Assembly (NCBI RefSeq): GCF_030035675.1
Contig: NC_084483.1
Location: forward strand, 1,543,501-1,607,500
Origin: Rhineura floridana
Lineage: Eukaryota; Chordata; Lepidosauria; Squamata; Rhineuridae
Direction: 5' to 3'
DNA: 64,000 nt
Both the position numbers and the translations under genes were made by a program. The notes below the pieces were generated by a model that did no database searches, had not been told where the DNA came from, and saw only the letters and a list, made by a program, of their open reading frames with translations. Shown piece by piece: positions 21,320 to 34,289 of the stretch. How positions within the stretch are numbered: position 1 is the stretch's first letter; every line of letters starts with the position of its first letter.

Positions 21320-23485
21320 AAAGGAGGGGGCAAGAGCAGCATTAGTCGCGTGTGTTTGGCTCAAGGCTGGCTTCACATAAGCTACCATACTCAATGGAAG
21401 GGGAAGAATGAAAGTCTGCTGAGTTGTCATCACTCTGGCATCTTTTTTAACAGCCCTGCACTAAGTTTGTTAAGTTTAATTTCATGAGTTTCAGTTGATG
21501 CAATCCCAAGAAGTTTGACTTTGAAAGATTTTGCAACATCAAGATATCACAGAGCATTTGATAGAGGGGGCGGGGGAGGAAGCCAAGCAAAAACAGATGT
21601 CTAAAGAATAAGCAGCTCAAGTTTGGTGTCACTCATGAACCAATTAAGTGTTTCTGAAGCAAACTGACAGTTCCCATGGAGCCAGGGGATAGAGATGCAA
21701 CAGGAGCCAAAGGCACTTGTACCATCATCAGCCTTGGTGAGCCACGAGTCATGATGCCCAGTTCTGCTCTTTGCTGATTTTGCAGTGATGTTTCAAGCTC
21801 CCACCACCACCACAATAAGTGTGATCAAGACACAGTCTCGCCTTGTCACTCTAACCCAGAATCTGTCTTTTCACCTTCACACTTCCTTTTTTTGCTCATT
21901 AAGCAAACAGTGTGATATTTCTACTTTTGTTACTCTCTTTGACACAGGTTTAACAGCATTTTCACATCCAAGTTGGCATTGTAGTAATGCGTAAATAATT
22001 GTTTTTGTTGTGTCAGGTATTTAGATGAAATGTGGTTAACAAATTCAGGTGAGAAAAGAAAACTGAGGGGAGTGAATTGCTTTATTTTAATTTTTTAGCA
22101 TTTAAATGCAATCATTTTACTTGCCAGGTTTGGGAGGCTTGTGATTTCATTTTGTGTACACCATCTGTAAAAATTGGTTTATTCTTTAACCTTCCGCTCA
22201 GGACTACTGTAAGGAACAATGCAAAAAGGACAGTAAAGGATTTCTATTAAAATGACTATTTAGAATCATTTTTAAAATACAGCTGTTTAATCCCATGGTT
22301 ACAGCAAGTAATAAAGCCATGTGAACCAATGCAATGCATTTTTATTTGTAAGCAAGTCTTCCTGAGCTCAATGGGGTTTATTCCCATCCCAAGTATGGAG
22401 GGGAACATTTTTACTTTACACATCTCAATGACATGTTAAGAACTTTGCAGATTCTAAACATGAGTTTCTGTTTCCAGAGAGTTAAAGGTGTTTTGAGAGG
22501 AATTGTGGCTCTTGATACGTATATTCAACCCACTTTTGCCTGGGGTGAACAGTTTTTGCAGGGAGGATTTATTGCTTCAGAAATCTATTTACTGATAGGT
22601 GACAGCGGGACAAAAGAAATAAGTGTTTCTTGATTTTTGTAAATCTGTCGTAAATATTTTTCTAAATTTAAAAAAATGTAAGTGTGCTTACTCCATGTGA
22701 AATAATACCCCTTTCAAACCACATCCTACAATTAAAAGAAACCAGCTCTGTTTCCCCATTAATGCTGCTATGTTCATTCACATGGGATCAGGGATGTGCC
22801 CAAGAGCCCTGCCCCCAGTTGCATACATGAAGGCTCTATTGCTACAGACAGTTGCATTCTTCATGCAGAGAAACTTCCCTCCACAAAGAAAACTAGAAGC
22901 CAAGGAGAAGGGTTCTAGGCCAGCCTCCTGCCATTTTAGCTTCTGCCGTTAAGGCAGGTTTTAATCAAAACCAGTGATGCTGGCAGGGGGGAGGAGACTT
23001 CACAACTTACCCTTCATGGGATGTGCCACAACCCACACTATGCAAGCATATAGCTGGTGAGTGGAGTGTTGCCCCTGATAGTGTCAGCAGCTTGTTCCTG
23101 TGACCAAACAACCCTCCATTCAGCAACTATGTGTTTGCACAATGCTGGCCCCTCTTGCCCCACTCTCTCTACCGTGTGGCCACCAGCATTTTTGCTAAGT
23201 GAAGTACATCATTGGCCACTCTTGCTTCCAGGTGTGTAGTCATCCAGGGTCATGGGGAGTCATAGACCCCTTACTTTTGGGAAACAGGATCCCCGCCAGG
23301 CCCCTGTATGAGAGCCAATCATCAGGAAAGGGGAGCATATTAGCCACTGAAAAGACTCCTTGGCCTTTTGTGCTGAATTCATTATTGCAAAGATTCCCTT
23401 GCTCAGATAACCCTTTGAACAAAGTTCTGGTTTGAAGCTTTTTTATTATTTAAGGTGGTTGGCCCATTAATGTTTGTTTACATCA
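21320..23485. other. unique DNA with one palindromic-motif relic
   Basis: No gene is seen. A degenerate copy of the palindromic motif lies at about 22335-22400 (CTCAATGGGGTTTATTCCCA), and a copy of the TTAGCCACTGA repeat at 23333-23362. All open frames are short and without motifs. Confidence 0.4.
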
Positions 23486-23488
23486 AGT

Positions 23489-23605
23489 GTAGGGAACCTT
23501 TGGCCCTCCAGAAGTTCCCCGGCTATTGGCCAACCTTGCTGGGGCTGATGGGATGTGTAGTTCAGCAACATCTAGAGAGCCACATGTTCCCCACTCTTGT
23601 TCAGG
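23489..23605. mobile_element. foldback MITE (TTTGGCCCTCCAGA family)
   Basis: GGAACCTTTGGCCCTCCAGA on the left is mirrored by AGCAACATCTAGAGAGCCAC and GTTCCCCA on the right, with CCTTGCTGGGGCTGATGGGA in the middle. This matches the widespread squamate family with GTTGTTGGACTACA-type arms. Other copies are at 26382-26430, 41945-42072, 49500-49571, 49655-49800 and 53605-53740. Confidence 0.7.
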
Positions 23606-25140
23606 AAGCATGGTTATAAGATTTGCTGTACAAAGATTTGTACAAAGATTCCCTATAAATTGGAGTACAAACCAACTTAAGCAACAGCATAACATCAGAA
23701 ATCATGTTACACTTGCATAAAAGGAATGCTGTGCCAATATTTTAGGAAGATACGTAAGTTCAGATATTCAAAGATCTGTGTTCCAGAAGTCATCATATTC
23801 TCTTACTACATTATTTCACTTTGAACACCTCTTTCATGTGTTAGGAATTTAGCACATTCTCAACATGGATCATTTTTGTCATATTGTTTTCAAAAGAAAA
23901 GGTGCAAGCAAAAGTGTACTTACAGAAGCAGTGTTTTTACAGTACAATCTTCTCCATTATGCAAATCAGGAAGAAGAAAATCAAAATGTCAAACATTGTT
24001 ACATCTGATATGAAACTGTACTGCATTCATCTGATGTATAAGTTGCTGTACCTTTCCATTAAAATATTGCACAGTGTTCTAAAACTCTAAACTGGCTGCT
24101 AATCAATTAATCTTGTCCTCTTTACCTGTTGTTCTGTTCTGTTTCTTGATTGTAACATTAATGTTTTTTGAAAAATGACCCATTTGACTATGAATTTCAG
24201 AACAAGAAAAAGCCTGTCTGACTTTACTTGTGTGCTGATTAATTGTTCCCCAAAAGTGTGCAAATGCATTATCAAATAAATTATAGCTGACTGTGGCAAC
24301 AGAGAATTAAAAAGGCCCTGCTTCAAGGAATCCTGGTGACATCATCATAAACCTGGAGGGCAAAGAGCAAATGGTTTATGGTATCACCAGAACCTCTTTG
24401 TCTACTTCAGAAAGGCTTCGTATCCTCTCTCTCTCTCTCACACGCACACACACACATACCTTTTTTTAACATTCATGCCACGTTTCAATGCATGCATTTA
24501 TGAGCCTCTTGCCCCATTTCAATTTGCTTGACTTAGTTGTCTTAGTTAATATTATTTCTATTTAGTACATTTATACCTCACCTTTCTTCCATCATGGAAC
24601 TCAGGGTGACATACATGGAGTTCTCAGACACTGTTCTGTCCAGGCACTGACCAGACCCAGAGCTGCGTAGCTTCAGCAGGAAGTCTGCATCATGTCTACT
24701 CAGAAGTAAAGTTCCAGTGAGTTCAAGTATGTATACAGGATTGCAGCCTTACTTCCTCCACCTTCCTTAGCCTCACCAGGTTCTACCAAGCTGCAGTTTC
24801 TCACCTTGTAAGAAAGTACGAAGAAAATAATATTATACACACAGATATAGTTCTTACTTGCCACAGCCTATTAACAAGTGCAGTGTTCTGGATTAAGATC
24901 CTATGCACAAGTACTAGGATTAAGGGCACAGTGTTTTCCTTGGCTCCATCTCTAGTGATGGACAGTGCTTCCAAAAGCGATTCCCACAATACCTTTTCTT
25001 CAGCACCACTCACACGTTTTCCCTACTTGCTCCTCCCCTGAAAGCCACTGCCATCAGCTATGATAACTAGATGAAACCTTCCATGTTCCAAGGACGTGTA
25101 CATCTGAATATCACTTCCTTGGGACTCTCCATAAACAGGA
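23606..25140. other. mostly unique DNA with short relics
   Basis: It contains a CT/CA simple-repeat patch (about 24427-24460), a LINE 3'-UTR-like piece on the minus strand (24545-24640, TACCTCACCTTTCTTCC), and a palindromic-motif copy (24690-24760). No gene is seen. Confidence 0.4.
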
Positions 25141-25384
25141 GGGATTTATGTGGTGTGGCAGTGCTGTGGAGTCATCCCCTGACACCTGTGTCACCGCCAC
25201 TTACCTGAATGGCAAGAGTGCTGGACTAGTTCTGCTAGTGCACCAGTACAGCCCCAAATCCCATGCTATCGATGTAAGCAGCAGGAAAACTGGTGCTGGG
25301 AGGGCAGCTCCACAACATGGCTCTACTGTGCCTGCCATTCCTACTCATAAACTTCCTAGAGGCATTTTGCTGACCATTGTTGGA

Positions 25385-25580
25385 ACAGAAAGCTGGACTC
25401 AGGGGGAGCAAGTGAGTTGCCCAAGGCCACAAAATGAGTAACAGAAGCCAAGTCTGAGCCCCAGATTTCAAACCAACCTTGTAAGCCCACATCAGCTGCC
25501 TTAAGATCTGTTTTACAGAAAGCAAATAGTGATGTTATTTGGGAGGAAGGGTGGGATATAAATAAAATTATTATGATGAT
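25385..25580. mobile_element. MIR-like SINE relic (-) followed by LINE tail (+)
   Basis: GTTGCCCAAGGCCACAAAAT matches the MIR/CORE-SINE region in antisense. A LINE-type tail GGGAGGAAGGGTGGGATATA, then AAATAAAATTATTATGATGA, follows in the plus orientation at 25538-25580. Confidence 0.5.
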
Positions 25581-26164
25581 GAGTATAAAAGAGTTGCCAA
25601 AAGTGGAGTACATACCTTCTGAATCAATTTCTTTTGAGTCAATTTTCTCTCACACCTTCAAAGCTCACTTACACACACACCCCAATTTAATTTCTCAAGT
25701 GGATTGCCCAGATAAATTCCCATTCAGTTAATGGTCCCACAAGCACTCATACCCCATTTGCCTCCAAGAAAAAGAGGGGGGGGGAGCTTTTTTCCTGCCA
25801 ACTCTCCTCCAGTGCAGCCCAGGTCTCTTTCTCTCCCTGTAGCTTAAATGTACAGAGCACAGACAGTTGAACAGTTTCTGCTGCCCAGTCAGCAACCTCT
25901 TACCACCGATGCCACAGTCACCAGCTTTCCTCCACCACCATCTCCTCCTCTGCTCTGCCACAATGCAAGCACCTGTATATTCTAGAGCAGCAGGGAGTGA
26001 AGAAGGGTGCAAAGCCTTTGTGCAGCCTCTAAAAGTATGTAGCAACTGAATAATCAGGAAAGAACAACATCACTTGAATGTGAATCATACTTTTGAAAAT
26101 CTCTGGAGGCAAGGATCTTTCTTTTGAATGAAAGGAAGATGCTTAAGCAATCAGACAGAAGTGT

Positions 26165-26378
26165 TTACCTATAGTATCAGACTGGGACCTGGGTGACCAG
26201 GGTTCAAATCCCTCTCCCCAGCCATGAAGCTCACTGGGTGACCTTGGCCCAGTCACTGTCTCTTAGCCTATCCTCTACCTCACAGGGTTGTTGTGAGGAT
26301 AAAGATGGGAAACCATGTACACCATCTTGAGCTCTGTGGAGGAAAAGTGGGATAAAGATGTAATAATTAATTAATTAA
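26165..26378 (+). mobile_element. MIR/CORE-type SINE
   Basis: A tRNA-like head with B box GGTTCAAATCC (26210-26220) is followed by CTCACTGGGTGACCTTGGCC, CACAGGGTTGTTGTGAGGAT and a 3' end with ATTAATTAATTAA. Its order matches MIR-type CORE SINEs. A partial TTTGGCCCTCC-family MITE follows at 26382-26430. Confidence 0.7.
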
Positions 26379-26869
26379 ATGTTTTGGACTACACCTCCTA
26401 TCAGCCCCACCCAGGAGGAAAAGAATCAAGTTCTAAACATTACAGCTGTAGCCGGAATCACTCTCCATGGTGAGGAACATATTTCTGGCAGCCTTCAGAA
26501 TGGAAGTGGAAGAAGCTCTGAGGCAGCAATCAGGTCCTGGTTTTCTAATGGCAAAAAGGATGACTCTAGAAACATCAGAGCTCCCCTTCCTCCTCCCCCA
26601 GTAAAACCAACCGAGGGGCTCCTAGGATGCCATATGGAAAAATATGCATCTTGGTGGCTTCCTGTTTTGTGCACAAAATATAGAAAGTGTCGACCTTCCA
26701 TGGTTGCCAAAGCCAGTCCTTGTTCGTAAGTATGAGTCATATTTATATAAATACAATAAACAAATAAATATTTATATCAAACCTATATCATATGGCGATG
26801 ACTATGGCAAAACTCACCGCAGCTGGAAATCTGCTCCCAGCCTTTCACTCTACTGAGAGGCCGGCCCCC

Positions 26870-27200
26870 ATACCATGATTTGCTTTCATGTCCTCCTAAC
26901 ATGCTGTAGGAATAATTTCCTCATCTGCATTCTTGTGTTCACATATGGTTGCTTGAAATGGTTCCATGAAATTTGCACTGCCAATTCAGAAAAGACAATG
27001 AAATTTACGGATGAGGGTAAACCTAAGTATTAATTATCTTTCACACCAGCATTTCAGGGGAGGCTCACAAACCCACATGATATCCCTTTCATGCTAAATG
27101 TTGCTTTCGGATCTCTAATTTAGCTAAAATATATTTAAAAGTCATCTTGCCAATCAGCTCCTTCCTGGCAAAACATCTGAGAGGACTCAAGAATGTAAGT
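26870..27200. other. unique DNA, possible conserved noncoding segment
   Basis: This stretch is free of repeats and of normal complexity. It includes a TATTAATTATC core near 27031. No coding signal is seen. Confidence 0.25.
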
Positions 27201-27404
27201 TCATCTTTCTTCCAAGGTTAGTTTAACATGCCCTCTCTTCAGCTTTTTGGAATCCCCTCAGTTCAGACAGTAGCTAGCCAATGGAACCAGAAGTCCAGCA
27301 CTCAATTCTGTTTCAGATACCTGTCCTATTTACTATCTATTTATTTTATTTCATTCATGGCATTCATATCCTGTCTTTCTTTCATAGTGGTGTTTACGGT
27401 TTTC

Positions 27405-27565
27405 CACCACTCATTTTATCTTCACAGCAACCCTGTGAGGTAGGTTAGGTTGAGAGATAATGATTGGGGCAAAATCAGTTAGTGAGCTTCATGGCTGAAT
27501 GGGGATTTGAACCTGAGTCTTCTGAGTTTTTGGACATTTTAGTCACTATGCTACAGAAATGATAT
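27405..27565 (-). mobile_element. MIR/CORE-type SINE
   Basis: Antisense copy of the family at 26165-26378: AGCAACCCTGTGAGGTAGG, then GTTAGTGAGCTTCATGGCTG, then GGATTTGAACC as the inverted B box. Confidence 0.65.
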
Positions 27566-27741
27566 ACTTTTTCTTTCCCTATTGGACATGTTCTGCTTAT
27601 ATAAAAATATCAACTTATTGGAAATAAGCTTGTGTGCTTCTACACTTACAAAAAACATCCAGCAAAAAATAGGGCCTGCTTGGTTTTGCATTCCTCTGAA
27701 CTGAAAGCACACCTGTAAAGAAGAGCAAAATTGCTGACTTT

Positions 27742-29163
27742 CAGGGCCAGTGCCAGAGGGTGGCCAGGTCAGGCCCTGGCCAAGGGACCCCTGAAGGGCC
27801 CCTCCTTAGGGTAGGTGGGTAGCGCTCCCTTCCACAATCTGTGGCAGCATTGGCTCCCAACCCTGCTGCGGATCGCAAGAGGGAGCTCCCAGGTACCCCC
27901 CATACTGCTGTGCAGGCCTGCAATGCCCAGCTGCATGCCCCACCTACCTCTTCCTTGACGTAAATGATGGTTATGCTGTGGGCGCAAGCTGCCATCAACC
28001 AAGATGGCGGCCAAGGTTTCCCTAAGGGGCTGATGCCCCTGCTGCCATCTTGGTTCATGGCAGGGATGCACTCGCATAGCAAGCATGCGTGCCATCAACA
28101 AAGATGGTGGCAGAGGCACCAGGCCCTTAGGGAAGCCTCGGCCACCATCTTGGTTGATGGCAGGCATGAGCACACAGGGCGGGCAGCATTCACCCAGGAA
28201 AAGGTAGGTAGGTGGGGCATGCGTGTGTGTGCTGGGGCCCAGGACAGGCAGGTGCCTAATTTATTTATTTTACTTATTTATTAAATTTATTAGTCGCCCA
28301 TCTGGCTGGCTGTCCAGCCACTCTGGGCCACTTACAAAATAAAAACATACAAGTACATTAAAACATTAAAAATCTCAACAATAATAATAAAACCTAACCC
28401 ACCCCAAAAGCCTGCCTCAAGAGCCAGCTCTTCAAGGCCCAGCAGAAGCTTATCATAGAGGGGGCATGGCGGAGATCATTTGGGAGGGAATTGCACAAAG
28501 TGGGGGCCACAATAAAAAAGCCCTCTCCCTAGTTCTCACCAGTCTAGCTGTTTTAACTGGTGGGATAGAGAGAAGGCCTTTTGAGGCTGATCTTGTTGAG
28601 CGGCATCCCTGATGATGTTGGAGGCGCTCCTTCAGATAGACTGGGCCAAAACCATATAGGGTTTTAAAGGTCAGAACCAACATCTTGAATTGGGCCCAGA
28701 AAACAACCGGTAACCAGTGCAACTCCTTCAGCACTGGAGTGATGTAATCTCACCAGCGGCTGCCTTTAATCAGGCACACAGGCGCATTCTGTACCAGTTG
28801 CAGCTTCCAGACCGTTTTCAAGGGTAACCCCACATAGAGCGCATTACAGTAGTCTAGGCGAGAGGAGACCAGGGCATGTACCACCGATGGGATCAGATGG
28901 TTGGGAAGGTAGGGGCACAGTCTCCGTATCAGATGGAGTTGATATAGCGCCGCCCGGCTCACAGCCGAGACCTGAACCTCCATGGACAGCTGGGAGTCAA
29001 GAATGACCCCCAGGCTGCGGACCTGGTCTTGCAGGGGCAATTGTACCCCATTGAGCACCAGGTCAACATCCCCCAGCGTTCCCTTATCTCCCACAAACAG
29101 TACCTCGGTTTTGTCAGGGTTCAGCTTCAGCCAAGGGCCCTGGCATGCCTGGTGCTGGCCCTA
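27742..29163. mobile_element. hAT-type MITE split by an L2 insertion
   Basis: The left end CAGGGCCAGTGCCAGAGG and right end CATGCCTGGTGCTGGCCCT (to about 29162) are inverted copies, and the inner GGGCCCTTGG is also mirrored. The left part occupies 27742-28257 and the right part 29135-29162. Between them lies an L2 copy. The interior contains GCCATCAACCAAGATGGCGG at 27991-28010 and an inverted partner at about 28117-28160, so a long hairpin can form. It is related in plan to 19259-19748. No clear TSD could be read. Confidence 0.6.
28258..29134 (-). mobile_element. L2-clade LINE fragment inserted in the MITE
   Basis: This is a 5'-truncated minus-strand L2 with an ATTT-repeat tail at 28258-28285. 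The coding remnant covers 29094 to about 28453: LPLQDQVRSLGVILDSQLS, ALVSSRLDYCNALYVGLPLK, a stop at 28750-28752, then LKELHWLPVVF, and a frameshift within the RERAF region. It is the same subfamily as 19831-21316 but more decayed. Confidence 0.85.
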
Positions 29164-29807
29164 CTGGTTTGTGTTCCAGAATCAGTCCAGATTTCTCATG
29201 CTTGAAAAGGTTCTAGACTAGACTCTGGAATCTATCTCAGATTCTGGAACACATTTTCAGTGCCAGAACTCAGGGGACCCCAGTGGTTTCAGAAGCCCCA
29301 GGGGCTTCAGAAATATTGCTAACTGCAGGTGGGCACAGGCTTCCTTCCCGCAATGTGGCATGATCATGTCATCACCATTGTGTCATATCACACTACATAG
29401 GTGCAGGAGGTCTCTCTGTGTATGTCAGGCCTAAAATGTTCCTGAACCCTCTGGGCTCATGACAAAACCCTACTGGTTTTTAGTGAATTTGTAGCTGATG
29501 AGAAGAACTATGCATCCATCCCAAACTCAATTTTGAGTGGAATTCAGTGGTAGGTCTAGACAGATGAATTACATAATCACTAAAGAGTCAATGCTTTCTC
29601 ATAACAGCATTCAGAATGCTGAGAGGCTATGATTAAACTTCCAAAGGAGACCCATCCAGACTCAACCTTACAATCATTTTGGAAGCATGAAAAGGTCCCC
29701 TACTCCATCTTTAATTTATTGTATAGTGTTCTACTGGAATGTAGTTTGATTTTGGTTTTACCTGTTTTGATGTAGTATTGTTTTCCTTCTATATTTGAGG
29801 ATATTAG

Positions 29808-29996
29808 GAACATAGGAAGCGACCTTTCACTGAGTCAGAGCATTCATCAGTCTAGCTCGCTATCGCCTACAATGACTGACAGTGACTCTAAAGGATTTCA
29901 GATGGGAGTCTTTTCCCAGCTCTACCAGGAGATGAACCTGGGACCTTCTGCATGCAAAGCAGATATTCTACCACTGAGCTACGGCCCTTTCCCCAA
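29808..29996 (-). mobile_element. tRNA-Ala-derived SINE
   Basis: This is the reverse-strand copy. CCACTGAGCTACGGCCCTTT marks the inverted A-box head, and TTCTGCATGCAAAGCAGAT and ATGAACCTGGGACC mark the anticodon-arm and B-box region. The distal end is CATAGGAAGCGACC. Confidence 0.8.
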
Positions 29997-29999
29997 GGG

Positions 30000-30639
30000 T
30001 TGTCTGCCCAATAGTTTGTCATGCTGCCTTTTGTTTATTATGTGACCTGATTTAGGTTGGTTGGTTGGTTTGGCAAGGAAAAAATGGTTTATACTTAAAA
30101 TAACTAAATATCATGAAGCCATCATAAAGCTTTATCCATCAGTCAATCTGGAACACTGGAGATGTTAGAGAACAGGTTATTCTGAGCAGCAGCAGTTTGA
30201 ATGACCTATTTTCTTCACTTTACCAATTCAAAAACAAAAATCGAAGGAGAATTTGGTTCTTATTGTCATTAAAAACGTAATGATTTAATGGTTTATTCTC
30301 TTATTGATGTGAAGAGGATTTATGTGATTATCGCCTGTTAGCATTAATGGGAATTGCATGCATAAATCCCCTACAGTGTGATAGTGTGTGTGTGTGTTTA
30401 ATAAAAATACTGATGACCGGGTCAGCTATATTAATTCAAAAACATTTACATTTTTCTTTAGTCACAGTTTTATGTTTGACATTGCTAGCTAATCTATGGC
30501 TCATAAAGCCAAAGTTCATTAAGCAAAGGGGTAGAAATTATAATAGAGCTATCATCCTCAACCCTCCCAAGGCACCCTCAGCAGAAAACTGTATGGTTTT
30601 CTTGACAGGTATGCTTTCCATACTCAGTTCTAAAGTACT
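30000..30639. other. AT-rich unique DNA, no feature recognised
   Basis: I saw nothing beyond short AT-rich words and one (GT)6 run near 30385. Confidence 0.4.
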
Positions 30640-31110
30640 TGCATCCAACCTACCATCTTGGAGTACTCCTTGAACCATCCTTGTCATTTGAGTCACAGGC
30701 GGCCTCTGTGGCTAGGAGTGTAACTAACTAAGTTTATTGTTGTAACTGCAGGTCATAGCACAGCAAATGAAGACATACACAAGATCGTTCATACATCATA
30801 CATCCAAAAATTAATAAAATAAAAATAAACCTGTGGATTCAAAATGTCAAATGGCAATTATAACACTAATAAAAATGGTCCAGATGCTAGCAGTCCTAAA
30901 ACTACAGTTTGCCTTTTATCAGCTTCAGCTGGTACATCTGCTATGGGTTAAGCTGACCATTATAGTACATGTGCTGATAACCTCAAAACTGGATTACTGT
31001 AACATGCTGTATATGGGGCTGCCCTTGGGTCTGGTCTAGAAACTTCCGCTCGTGCAGAATGCTGCAGCTAGACTGGTGATGAGAACTTCAGCCCTGCAGC
31101 CAACCTTCCT
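30640..31110 (+). mobile_element. old L2-type LINE fragment with a small insertion
   Basis: A piece resembling LGVLLEPSLSFESQAA precedes 30735. After a ~105-bp AT-rich interruption the frame resumes as LVHLLWVKLTIIVHVLITSK and LDYCNMLYMGLPLG, the L2 thumb motif seen intact in 19970-21277. It is degraded. Confidence 0.6.
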
Positions 31111-31149
31111 TGTTAGTGGAGAAGCCACATTTCTAGGTTGGGCACTTTG

Positions 31150-33250
31150 AGGGGGGGAGGTGCACAGCACCAGTCAATTCAGGCAAATCTTGCCCATATC
31201 AGGGATATAACCTCTGGTAACATTGCCAAAGCCCTTCAAGTACAGACCACCACATGAGGTGAACAACCCAGACTGTAAAAGAGTTTGAGACAACTTTGAG
31301 GGAAGTCTTAATATGGCATATACAACTAGACTGGTCCCATATATCTGTACATGCATGGCCCCTACATGAACTGACACTGGTGAAAGCACTCCACATCTTC
31401 CAATATGGCTGCTGGCTGGCTGAGATCTTTGCAAACACATATAGGCTTTGCTGAATAATATCAATAGCAGTGTACCAGAGAATCCAGATTTCATATAGCA
31501 TTTTAGACTTTCAGATAACAGAGGTATTGTCCGCAAGGAAAACATCACTGCAACGGTGATTTTTATAGCCAGACCCTTCATCAAGGCATTTTAGGATGGC
31601 ACTTATGATAAAGTATATTATTGAGAACATTCTCTCATATGGACCCCTCATGTTCTTAAATCTTCTTGTAAGATTCTACTCCAAGTACCTCTGGGCTGAG
31701 TTGATGATCATCAGAAACAGAAGATTCTCTGGCCTGCTTCTCACAGAAGTTATAAAGCTGTGTTTAGGCTTTCCACTGCAGACTGTAAGTGGTGGCTCAT
31801 GTGACTGACTGCTGTTCCATAGGGGGGGAAACCTTTATCCACATAGAAAACTAGCACATCAGAAAGAAGGGTTCTAAGCTCATCTCCTTCCTGACATGCT
31901 AGGTTTTTATGTGCAGGGAATTCAGCCATGTGATCATCCCCATGAGGAACATTAAATCTTATTTCCTCCACCTAGTGAAGTGGTACACTCCAGCCAAAAA
32001 CTGACCCTGCACTCTGAAATCATTTAGAAGGGCAATGAAAATCTTATTGTTCAAAAAAGCATTTTCTTGCCCAGGTGGGGTACACTGCTGACTGTGATGC
32101 TATTTTGGTATTCCCTCTCTCACAGTTTTAATCTTGCAAGGGGGAAGAGCTTCCTGGACCCACCACCTCAGTGCATTCTCATTGCCCAGTCCATGTGACT
32201 GTCAAGTACTGTAAGGGTAACTTTTGCAGTGGGGGAGCCCACTGTAACCATGTAGGCTTCCTGCAGAATTGAGATCTCTGGTGGCAGATCAGAGTTATAT
32301 ATTACATGAGGAAGCACCAGAGTGCAGAAGATCAGCCCCCAATGCATGGAGGGGAAGGAAGCTAGCAGCAAAGAGGCTGCAGAGAGGGCAAGACCAAGGA
32401 AGCACATCTTTGCTCTCCCTCCTTGTGTGACTGTAGTTAGGTGAGAGGGACTACCCAGAGGGCTTATCTATTTTTTCTGGAGGGTTTATAGCTTTCGTTT
32501 AAAAATTGGCTCTTTTAAATAGTTGGTTTGCATTTTTGTTAGCCAAATGACCAGAACTGTATATGCATTGCAGGGACATTCCACCAAACATTGATGCAAG
32601 GTTCTGTCATGCCTCACCAGCTTCTTGTACCAGAACCAGACAAGACCTCCTTAGAGGAAGATGACCCCCCATTGGTGGCCCTAGCAGATCTAAGGCTCAA
32701 GGGAAGTCATTGTAAATTGGGGGGGGGAACTGCCTGAGACTGCCCCCAGAAATGTGCTCCACTTGGGGAGGCTAAAGATCCAGGGGCCCAAGTGCACTCT
32801 GACAAGTTCCACCTTCCGCCTTCAGATCTTCCAAAATCACCCCCAGGACCTCAGGAGTAGAGACAACAAAGGTCCCAGAGGAGCCCCAAGCCAGAATGTG
32901 TAGTGCTTGATTGGCAGCATGAAGCCCCCCCTTCCCTGAGCAGTACTCAGGAATAGGAAACTAGAATGAGTACATGCTCTGGGTCAATGCCCCACGGAGA
33001 CTCCAAGAAGAAGCAGGGCAACTATAAAACTCCTCCAGTGACGCCTATCTACTCTTGATGCAGCACCCATCTAGCACATCTTCTTGTACTCTGCTTAGAC
33101 AGCTCCCTTGCTCCTGAGGAAACCTTGCTCCCTAACTAGTTGGACAGCTCCTTAGCCTCCGTGATAAGCAGAGAGAATAAGCCACACAGCAGTTGCCGTG
33201 GGAACAGGACAGCCCCCCTTTTTTTCAAAACTGAGGGTCTAATTTTTTTC
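31150..33250. other. unclassified region without confident features
   Basis: Several stretches look repeat-like but I cannot place them. A 136-codon minus frame at 31174-31584 has no recognised motif. The segment 32590-33220 is richer in G and C, with a TATAAAA-like word near 33022, and could be an old LTR-type or DNA element, but I found no matching end repeats. I make no call. Confidence 0.3.
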
Positions 33251-33259
33251 TTTATGTGA

Positions 33260-33960
33260 TTACAGACATGGGGTCTGGACCAACCTACCATTAGGCAAAG
33301 TGGGACAATCACTTCAGGCGGCAGATACTAGGGGAGGGGGGGAAACATCCATATTCCTGTTCCTCCTAACACTCCGCCCCCCCCCAGCCATTCCCCTCTG
33401 TAGGAAGACACAGCTGAACATGTTACATAGTATGTCGTCGTCCTCCTACACAACCACCACCCATTAAACTAGGCTCCTGCTTGAGGTGGAAGACACCCCA
33501 TCACTGGTGTTGAATGAAGGCCAAGTGCTGAATTGAGATGAATTCAATGGCGAATGACCTGCCCTCTGAGGTGTGTCTTCCTCCATCAGTGAATGGCCAA
33601 GATGCTCCTCTTCCATCGAGGCCTTTGGCTGAGTGGGTGTATTCCCTTCTCCCGCCTTGCTACTCACTGCTGTTTCTTGCTGCTGTTTTGTCCTTCTGAC
33701 ACTGGTCGTTCTTGGTTTTTGTTTTATGGCTTTAATTATATATTGCGCTTATTTTAATTGTGATATTTTTGTAACCTGCCATGGGACCATTTGGTGAAGG
33801 GTAGGCTGAAAGTACAAATAATAAACAAACTGACAGTCCGGCCGGCTTCTGTATGTGAAACAGTCAGGGGTGCCACCTTGTCCTCTGCTTCAGGCAGCAA
33901 CACGTCTCGGGCTGCCCCTGTGCAAAGCCATTTGTAGTGGAACTGCAGCATGCAGGGGAG
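33260..33960. repeat. possible hAT-like MITE remains
   Basis: The stretch AATCACTTCAGGCGGCAGAT near 33309 and CTGCTTCAGGCAGCAACACG near 33886 are inverted relatives of each other, a pattern seen in squamate hAT-like repeats. Ends and TSD are not resolved. Confidence 0.3.
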
Positions 33961-34002
33961 AGAAGCTTCATCCTTCTGTCTCCCACCAGAATTTCAACAA
34001 AC

Positions 34003-34030
<28 letters not shown>
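34003..34030. repeat. (CA)n microsatellite
   Basis: A pure CA run. Two further CA runs lie at 34177-34205 and about 34590-34608, so three occur within 600 bp. Confidence 0.9.
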
Positions 34031-34033
<3 letters not shown>

Positions 34034-34289
34034 TAGGCTTAGGGGGAAAGCTCTCACTTACACCAATGGAAGCGTCCCCCGCTAACTGCCGTGCAGGAGG
34101 CAACTTCTTCAAGATGTGACAAGGAAGAATTAAATCTTACCTTCCTACATGCTGTGGTCCTAATAAGAATCTCTCTCACACACACACACACACTCACACA
34201 CACACTGTTGTGATTAAACAAAGCTGCTGCTGCCAGCAATCCAAGTAGTGCGATGTGTACTGAGGCCCTGGATATTAATTACCGTCCTT

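Noticed and set aside
31174-31584. 136-codon minus-strand frame
   Set aside because: No recognisable domain, start context or neighbouring exon signal. It may be a decayed element but could not be assigned.
32590-33220. Possible old LTR-type element
   Set aside because: A TATAAAA-like word and a compositional shift are present, but I found no matching terminal repeat, target duplication or internal region. Not called.
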